A stretch of 53,124 bases of DNA from Intestinimonas sp. (GTDB lineage Bacteria; Bacillota; Clostridia; Oscillospirales; Oscillospiraceae): positions 1 through 53,124 of the forward strand of contig NZ_JAPFEA010000089.1 of the NCBI RefSeq assembly GCF_026169115.1. The letters are read 5' to 3'. The position numbers were made by a program, and so were the translations under genes. Numbering within the stretch: the first letter of the stretch is position 1; every line of letters begins with the position of its first letter. Positions 48,715 through 53,124 of this stretch are shown piece after piece. The notes below the pieces were generated by a model. That model had not been told where the DNA came from. It saw nothing but the letters and a program-made list of their open reading frames with translations, and searched no databases.

Positions 48715-49379
48715 AGGGACTGTGGAACAGCGCCAAGTGGGAGATTGCGGAGAGCGGGCTGCTGAACGGCCGAACGCTCATTTTGCTGGGACTGTGGCTC
48801 ATTTACGCCTGGAAGGCCGCCACAGGCTGGAACGGCAGCGGCGTCCCCCTTCTGCTGAGCTTTCATCTGGTCACATTTGCCGTCCTGGCGGTGTATCGGG
48901 GATTAAAGTGGCCCTTTACTGGGGCCTTCGACCTGGAGCGGACCAGCGACAGGCCGGCCTGGCAGTCGGTGCTGGGCCGGACCCTGGCCTGGACGGTGGT
49001 CATCGCCGTGGGCGCCGCCCCCCAGCAGGTGTTTTTCCGGCTCTGCTTGGACAGGATGAGGGATGTCTGGCTCAGGATCTATTTCGACGGAGCAGAGCGG
49101 GTGGCCCGGCTGGAGGGCTGGATCGGCTGGGAGCCTTTTCTGGTGATTACCGCGGCGGGAACGGCGGCCTATGTGCTCTCTCTCGCTGTGACCCTGTGGT
49201 GCCGGAGCGGGCGGTTCCGGCATCGTGCCACCATAGCCAATGCCGCCGTATGGCTGTTCGCAGTGGTGGTCCTGGGTTACCTCATCCTCCGGACCATCCC
49301 CCTGAGCGTCACCATCCCTGCCTGCATTCTCATTTGTCTGCTGGTGAGCACCTGGCTGCTGGTCCGTAAAGTGGAGTAG
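48711..49379 (+). CDS. ABC-associated membrane protein, unknown
   Basis: 222 residues, GTG start overlapping the ATPase gene by 4 nt. Five to six membrane helices (LILLGLWLIYAW, LLLSFHLVTFAVLAVYRGL, LAWTVVIAVGAAPQQVFF, FLVITAAGTAAYVLSLAV, VWLFAVVVLGYLIL, VTIPACILICLLVSTWLLV). It is the natural permease partner of the YtrB-like ATPase. Not recognisable by sequence alone. Confidence 0.75.
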   Translation: MKGLWNSAKWEIAESGLLNGRTLILLGLWLIYAWKAATGWNGSGVPLLLSFHLVTFAVLAVYRGLKWPFTGAFDLERTSDRPAWQSVLGRTLAWTVVIAVGAAPQQVFFRLCLDRMRDVWLRIYFDGAERVARLEGWIGWEPFLVITAAGTAAYVLSLAVTLWCRSGRFRHRATIANAAVWLFAVVVLGYLILRTIPLSVTIPACILICLLVSTWLLVRKVE

Positions 49380-49388
49380 ACAGACAGA

Positions 49389-49424
49389 GACCGCCGCGGA
49401 TACCATCAGGTATGCGCGGCGGTC
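49389..49424. terminator. Terminator between convergent genes
   Basis: GACCGCCGCG...CGCGGCGGTC stem right after the membrane-protein stop; facing the DUF378 gene from the other side. Confidence 0.75.
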
Positions 49425-49428
49425 CTGT

Positions 49429-49638
49429 TCAATGCTGTTTCCCGGCGACGGTGTCCCGGAACAGGAGGGAAATGCACCACACGGCGGCCAGCCCCACCAG
49501 CGTGTAGACCACCCGGCTGACGACGCTGCCGGAGCCGCCGAAGAGAAAGGCCACCAGGTCAAAGCCGAAGATCCCGATGCTGCCCCAGTTGAGCCCGCCC
49601 ACGATGGCCAGGATCAGGGCGATCTTATCCACGATCAC
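49429..49638 (-). CDS. DUF378 small membrane protein
   Basis: 69 residues; GTG start 8 nt after AGGAGG. Two membrane helices with the DUF378 signature IALILAIVGGLNWGSIGIFG and, later, SRVVYTLVGLAAVWCI. Widespread in Firmicutes, function unknown. Its ribosome-binding site lies inside the 3' arm of a hairpin (49643-49697). Confidence 0.85.
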   Translation of the reverse strand: MIVDKIALILAIVGGLNWGSIGIFGFDLVAFLFGGSGSVVSRVVYTLVGLAAVWCISLLFRDTVAGKQH

Positions 49639-49642
49639 GGAA

Positions 49643-49697
49643 AAAACCTCCTCGTTTTGGTATCCGGGGCTTAGGATGACCAAAACGGGGAGGTTTT
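49643..49697 (-). terminator. Hairpin between cdd and the DUF378 gene
   Basis: 18-bp inverted repeat with one mismatch (AAAACCTCCCCGTTTTGG / CCAAAACGAGGAGGTTTT), then a T-run, on the minus strand just after cdd. It looks like a terminator, yet its 3' arm contains the AGGAGG that serves the next gene. Confidence 0.65.
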
Positions 49698-49712
49698 ATG
49701 CAGGGACTGGGT

Positions 49713-50108
49713 TCAAGTCAGGGATTTGGGCCCAAAGCCGTGGGCCAGGAGCTCCCGGAGGGAGAGCTTCACATAGGCGTGGTCGCCCCGGGCGACAAGG
49801 CACTCCAGGTCGGGGGCAAATTCAAAGAGAAACTGCCGGCAGGCGCCGCAGGGCCAGCAGTAGTCGGTGGAGCTGCCCACGATGGCGATGCGGACAAAGT
49901 CGTCCAGGTGTCCCTCGCTCACCGCCTTCACCACGGCGGTGCGCTCGGCGCAGATGGTGGAGCCGTAGGCGGCGTTTTCCACGTTGCAGCCGGTGAAGAC
50001 CGTGCCGTCAGCGCACTCCAGCGCGGCCCCCACGGGGAAGTGGGAATATGGTACGTAGGACCGTTCCAGCATGGCGAAGGCCCGCTCCACCAGTTCCTGT
50101 TCCGTCAT
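49713..50108 (-). CDS. cdd: Cytidine deaminase
   Basis: 131 residues, the small homotetrameric type. It converts cytidine to uridine in pyrimidine salvage. Zn ligands and acid: GCNVENAAYGSTICAERTA (Cys and Glu) and PCGACRQ (two Cys). YSHFPVGAAL is the conserved substrate segment. The ATG at 50108 is chosen with GGAG 8 nt upstream rather than the ATG at 50126. Confidence 0.94.
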   Translation of the reverse strand: MTEQELVERAFAMLERSYVPYSHFPVGAALECADGTVFTGCNVENAAYGSTICAERTAVVKAVSEGHLDDFVRIAIVGSSTDYCWPCGACRQFLFEFAPDLECLVARGDHAYVKLSLRELLAHGFGPKSLT

Positions 50109-50130
50109 GTCGTGACCTCCTGTCATGGTA

Positions 50131-50970
50131 TCATTGGATATGGACGTGGTTGTTGATGTGGTTCATGCAGTAGCAGTAGTAGCCGTTGCACTTGGAGCAG
50201 TAGCGGAATTCCATGTTGGGGTCGTCGGCGTCGGTGACGCCGCAGACGGCGCACTTGTGGAGGTAGCCCTTCTCTTTTTTCACGTCCCGGGTGGCCTTCT
50301 TGAAGTTGATGGTCTGCCGGGAGGTCTGGTGCTGGACCCGGTAAACGCGTCTTTGGAAGAAATCGCGGAGGAAGGACCAGAAGAAGAGCACGTAGTTGAG
50401 CACGGCCACCAGGGGCAGCAGCGCGCCCACGAAGTTGAGGTGCATCAGGTTGAAGAGGACGGAGAGACCAAAGAAGGCCGCGTCGATCCAGGCCAGCCAC
50501 TTGACCTTGACGGGGATGAGGAAGAAGAGCAGGACCTGGAGGTCGGGATAGAGGGAGGCGAAGGCGAAGAAGAGGGAGAGGTTCAGATAGGTGGCGCTGG
50601 TGCCGCCGGCCAGGAAACCGAATACGATGTTGAACAGGACGCCGCAGGCATAGAACACCGTGAATTTGGTGGTCCCCCACTCCTGCTCCAGGCTCTTGCC
50701 GATCCACCAGTAGAAGTAGAGGGAGAGGACCAGGGAGAAGGGGGAGTGGCTCAGGGGCACGAAGAGGAAGGTGACCAGACGCCAGATCTGGAAGTGGCGC
50801 AGGATGGCGGTGGGGGAGAAGTAGAGCATGGTGGAAAACATGCCATTGCTGAACAGGTCCATGAGATAGACCACAGCGGTGCCGATGACCAGAATGGTCA
50901 TCAGGTTGGGGATGCCAAGGCGGGGATGCTTGTAGCAGAATCGGTCCAGCCAGCTGTCAACGGAGCGCAT
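50131..50970 (-). CDS. Rhomboid-like membrane protein with C-terminal zinc ribbon
   Basis: 279 residues. Six membrane helices with rhomboid features: WRLVTFLFVPLS, WWIGKSLEQEWGT, then GGTSATYLN with Ser125 and a His177 in LMHLNFVGALL, 52 residues apart as in GlpG (53). The usual GxSG reads GTSA and the oxyanion Asn is not seen, so activity is uncertain. After a basic linker the C-terminus holds Cys240, Cys243, Cys258, Cys261, Cys266 and Cys268 with nearby His, a metal-binding ribbon. Strong AAGGAGG upstream. Substrate or role unknown. Confidence 0.7.
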   Translation of the reverse strand: MRSVDSWLDRFCYKHPRLGIPNLMTILVIGTAVVYLMDLFSNGMFSTMLYFSPTAILRHFQIWRLVTFLFVPLSHSPFSLVLSLYFYWWIGKSLEQEWGTTKFTVFYACGVLFNIVFGFLAGGTSATYLNLSLFFAFASLYPDLQVLLFFLIPVKVKWLAWIDAAFFGLSVLFNLMHLNFVGALLPLVAVLNYVLFFWSFLRDFFQRRVYRVQHQTSRQTINFKKATRDVKKEKGYLHKCAVCGVTDADDPNMEFRYCSKCNGYYCYCMNHINNHVHIQ

Positions 50971-51041
50971 GAGAGGGCCTCCTTACAATATGTTGGATTC
51001 GCGTACTAAGTATTTTACCCTCTTTCTCGGGGGAAGTCTAT

Positions 51042-51062
51042 CAGAAAATTGTGAATTTTCTG
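51042..51062. other. Perfect palindrome upstream of metK and the rhomboid gene
   Basis: CAGAAAATT-gtg-AATTTTCTG, 9-bp perfect arms, between the divergent rhomboid-like gene and metK. Could be an operator; no partner regulator is evident. Confidence 0.5.
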
Positions 51063-51091
51063 CAACCGTGCCGGAAGGCCGGTCCGGGGCC

Positions 51092-51119
51092 TTGACAACG
51101 TCCAAACAGATGCTATAAT
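51092..51119 (+). promoter_or_regulatory. Promoter of metK
   Basis: TTGACA, 16-nt spacer, TATAAT, ending about 15 nt before the riboswitch. Confidence 0.88.
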
Positions 51120-51133
51120 GAAGGTACAACTTC

Positions 51134-51237
51134 ACAACCTTATCAAGAGTGGCGGAGGGAACGGCCCGATGAAGCCCGGCAACCTGTGGGAGACCGCAAG
51201 GTGCCAAATCCGGCGGCAGTGTTCGAGAGATGAGGGT
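51134..51237 (+). ncRNA. SAM-I riboswitch (S-box)
   Basis: Classic S-box core: TTATCAAGAGTGGCGGAGGG, then ACGGCCCGATGAAGCCCGGC, AACC, and the closing GTGCCAAATCC and GAGAGATGAGG segment. It binds S-adenosylmethionine in the leader RNA and switches off metK by favouring the terminator at 51248. Confidence 0.96.
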
Positions 51238-51247
51238 AAGACTTCGT

Positions 51248-51274
51248 GCGCTCCGCCGGTTGGGGCGTTTTTTT
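51248..51274 (+). terminator. Riboswitch expression-platform terminator
   Basis: Short stem (GCTCC/GGGGC) followed by seven or more T residues. Part of its 5' arm can pair alternatively with the aptamer 3' side. Confidence 0.8.
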
Positions 51275-51318
51275 GTTGCCGTTTTCCCGCCCAGCGGAAA
51301 AAAGAAAGGAAATGAACC

Positions 51319-52506
51319 ATGAGTCACCGCCTGTTTACCTCTGAGTCCGTCACCGAAGGACATCCCGACAAAGTCTGCGACCAGATCTCCGACGCCGTCC
51401 TGGACGACATCCTGGCCAGCGACCCCCACGCCCATGTGGCCTGTGAGACCTTCACCACCACCGGCATGGTGACCGTCATGGGTGAGATCACCACCAGCCA
51501 CTACACCGACATCCCCTCCATCGTCCGCCGCACCGTGGAGCGCATCGGCTACACCGACCCCGCCTACGGCTTCGACTACCGCTCCTGCGCCGTCATGACC
51601 GCCATCGACGAGCAGTCCCCCGACATCGCCATGGGCGTCAACCAGTCCTATGAGGTCCAGCAGGGGGCCGGCGGCGATCCCCTGGATCTGGTGGGCGCCG
51701 GCGACCAGGGCATGATGTTCGGCTACGCCTGCGACGAGACGCCGGAGCTCATGCCCGCCCCCATCTCCCTGGCCCACCAGCTCACCCGGCGTCTGGCCCA
51801 GGTCCGCAAGAGCGGGGAGCTGGGGTGGGTCCGCCCCGACGGCAAGAGCCAGGTCACCGTGGAGTATGACGAGGACGGCAAGGTCGTCCGCTGCCCGGCC
51901 ATCGTGGTCTCCACCCAGCACGATCCCGACATCGCCCTCAAGGACCTGCGGGAGGCCATCGTGGAGACCGTCATCAAGCCCATCATCCCCGCCCAGTACA
52001 TCGACGCCGACACCAAGTTCTATGTCAACCCCACCGGGCGCTTCGTGGTGGGCGGCCCCGTGGGCGACACCGGCCTCACCGGACGAAAGATCATCGTGGA
52101 CACCTACGGCGGCAGCGCCGCCCACGGCGGCGGCGCCTTCTCCGGCAAGGACCCCACCAAGGTGGACCGCTCCGCCGCCTATATGGCCCGGTATGCCGCC
52201 AAAAATCTGGTCCACGCCGGCCTGTGCCGCAAGTGCCAGATCGAGCTGGCCTACGCCATCGGCGTGGCCCATCCTGTCTCCGTGCTGGTGGACACCTTCG
52301 GCACCGGGCGGCTCCCCGAGGAGGAGCTCTCCAAGATCGTGGAGCGCCACTTCGACCTGCGCCCCGCCGCCATCATCCGGGACCTGGACCTGCTGCGGCC
52401 CATCTACGAGCAGACCGCTGCCTACGGCCACTTTGGCCGCACCGACATCGACCTGCCCTGGGAGAAGACCGACCGGGCGGAGGAGCTCAAGCAGTACCTG
52501 GCCTGA
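51319..52506 (+). CDS. metK: S-adenosylmethionine synthetase
   Basis: 395 residues, typical MetK. Makes SAM from methionine and ATP. Signatures: [13 protein letters not shown] near residues 14-26 (metal/ATP), GAGDQG near 132, and the P-loop-like [24 protein letters not shown] precedes the ATG. Controlled by its own product via the upstream SAM-I riboswitch. Confidence 0.97.
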   Translation: MSHRLFTSESVTEGHPDKVCDQISDAVLDDILASDPHAHVACETFTTTGMVTVMGEITTSHYTDIPSIVRRTVERIGYTDPAYGFDYRSCAVMTAIDEQSPDIAMGVNQSYEVQQGAGGDPLDLVGAGDQGMMFGYACDETPELMPAPISLAHQLTRRLAQVRKSGELGWVRPDGKSQVTVEYDEDGKVVRCPAIVVSTQHDPDIALKDLREAIVETVIKPIIPAQYIDADTKFYVNPTGRFVVGGPVGDTGLTGRKIIVDTYGGSAAHGGGAFSGKDPTKVDRSAAYMARYAAKNLVHAGLCRKCQIELAYAIGVAHPVSVLVDTFGTGRLPEEELSKIVERHFDLRPAAIIRDLDLLRPIYEQTAAYGHFGRTDIDLPWEKTDRAEELKQYLA

Positions 52507-52544
52507 GCCACAGGACGGCACGGGACATCAATCAAATAAAAATC

Positions 52545-52578
52545 AGGCGGCGCCCACGAAAATCGTGGGCGCCGCCTT
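52545..52578. terminator. Terminator between metK and the small minus-strand gene
   Basis: AGGCGGCGCCCACGA / TCGTGGGCGCCGCCT stem with flanking T residues (TTGTTTT). Confidence 0.88.
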
Positions 52579-52611
52579 GTTTTAGAGAGGCATGCCCCAA
52601 TGGCTGCGGGA

Positions 52612-52773
52612 CTAAAACAGCCGCTTGATTTCGTCGGCCATGCGCTGGAGCTCCGCCAGGGTGGCGGGTCGGGACTTGCGGGCCCGGAGTTCCGCCTGGA
52701 TGTGGGCGGGGAGCTGGGAGAAATAGGCATCCATGACCGGGTCCTTGGCCAACTGGGCATATCGGTCGTCCAT
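52612..52773 (-). CDS. Small protein, 53 residues
   Basis: Begins MDDRYAQLAKDPVMDAYFSQ and ends in LQRMADEIKRLF. Strong GGAGGTGATCCC ribosome-binding site directly before the ATG. Predicted soluble, helical and charged; no Cys. It resembles small conserved clostridial proteins of unknown role. Convergent with metK. Too short for standard ORF filters but the SD context and composition support it. Confidence 0.7.
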   Translation of the reverse strand: MDDRYAQLAKDPVMDAYFSQLPAHIQAELRARKSRPATLAELQRMADEIKRLF

Positions 52774-52942
52774 GGGATCACCTCCGGAGATAGCTTGCCC
52801 ACGGCGTAGAAAGTTATCAGGGGCCCGGCCAGAGCTCTGGCTAGTGCCGCGCTTACGTTGTACAGGTATTGTTGCAAGGGCCGGTTAAAACCGAATCGTA
52901 ATCCAGCGCATCGGTTGTGATTTGGAAAGGAGGAGCAGCGGT

Positions 52943-52969
52943 ATGAGCGCGCTCTGGCTGATAAAATAG
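52943..52969 (+). other. 8-codon ORF with strong RBS beside IS3 end
   Basis: AAAGGAGG is well spaced before ATG, encoding only MSALWLIK and then TAG at 52967-52969, about 16 nt before the IS3-like end. Either the start of a gene cut short at an insertion site or a tiny leader peptide. Confidence 0.3.
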
Positions 52970-52984
52970 GAACCCCCGGCATAG

Positions 52985-53124
52985 TGAACTGAACCAGTAA
53001 AAACGGACAGTGACAAAATACCCCCTGATGTAGGAAAATAGACTACATCAGGGGGTATCGTTATGCGGAAACGAAATTACACACAGGTTCAGGGGCTGCT
53101 GCCGGAAATCAAAGTCATGCTGTC
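52985..53124 (+). mobile_element. IS3-family element, left end (truncated by window)
   Basis: The terminal sequence TGAACTGAACCAGT... followed by AAAACGGACAG resembles IS3-group left ends. A 41-nt hairpin (ATACCCCCTGATGTA arms, 53018-53058) precedes the transposase start. The rest of the element is outside the window. Confidence 0.6.
53063..53124 (+). CDS. IS3-type transposase OrfA, 5' end only
   Basis: Begins MRKRNYTQVQGLLPEIKVML and runs off the window. This is the helix-turn-helix start of OrfA-type IS3-family transposases common in gut Firmicutes. The hairpin at 53018-53058 lies just before the ATG and could dampen its translation. Confidence 0.65.
   Translation, partial: MRKRNYTQVQGLLPEIKVML

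Noticed and set aside
1-53124. CRISPR arrays, rRNA genes, prophage structural genes
   Set aside because: None seen. No regularly spaced repeats, no rRNA-like sequence and no phage head or tail genes.

Overview
The window (53,124 bp, GC-rich, strong Shine-Dalgarno sites, mostly encoded tRNA CCA ends) looks like the chromosome of an anaerobic gut Firmicute of the Oscillospiraceae type (Flavonifractor, Pseudoflavonifractor or Intestinimonas-like). This is inferred from gene content: SAM-I riboswitch on metK, fructoselysine genes, LysO-type lysine exporter, YtrA/HutC GntR regulators and butyrate-type CoA enzymes. No rRNA or CRISPR array is visible.

Layout. (1) 1-720: tRNA-Phe, tRNA-Gly(GCC), tRNA-Cys, then two copies of a structured intergenic repeat. 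(2) 737-6399: hotdog thioesterase, a NitT/TauT-type ABC transporter and a two-component system. (3) 6430-13920: an amino-sugar/glycolytic operon with a NagB-like protein, NagA, class II aldolase, triose-phosphate isomerase variant, LarA-like protein, PPi-type phosphofructokinase and LacX-type epimerase. Together these could take an N-acetylhexosamine phosphate to triose phosphates, but several members depart from the housekeeping forms. (4) 14048-14607: a tiny self-contained gene on the minus strand, tRNA-Gly(CCC) and a third repeat copy. (5) 15408-29636: a LysR-controlled catabolic island holding an MFS carrier (frameshifted), DUF362 protein, hydroxyacid/hydroxyacyl dehydrogenase, OFA-type MFS carrier, CoA-transferase A and B, thiolase, GntP-type carrier (in-frame TAG), twin 6-oxocamphor-hydrolase-like crotonases, a beta-keto acid cleavage enzyme and a phosphotriesterase-like lactonase. 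The chemistry closes on itself: hydrolytic opening of a beta-diketone, oxidation of the hydroxyacid, acetyl-CoA-dependent cleavage to acetoacetate, CoA transfer and thiolysis. That is the logic of anaerobic phloroglucinol (dihydrophloroglucinol to triacetate to acetoacetate) breakdown, although no phloroglucinol reductase lies here. This is the most interesting part of the window.

(6) 30170-38713: a fructoselysine (Amadori product) operon, frlB-frlC-frlD with a spermidine/putrescine-type ABC importer, diverging from two HutC-type GntR regulators. A LysO lysine exporter split into two genes lies just beyond (39593-40530), which fits lysine release from fructoselysine. (7) 40714-44188: 8-oxoguanine-deaminase-like amidohydrolase and a three-gene membrane cluster of unknown role. 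(8) 44248-47522: copper export, with copA carrying a C-terminal HMA domain that has its own internal start, and csoR with operators placed on its own promoter. (9) 47595-49379: YtrA-type regulator with ABC ATPase and membrane protein. (10) 49429-52773: DUF378 protein, cytidine deaminase, rhomboid-like zinc-ribbon protein, SAM-I riboswitch with metK, and a 53-residue small protein. (11) From 52985 the window runs into the left end of an IS3-family element.

All calls come from reading the sequence and recalled family knowledge. No database search was run.
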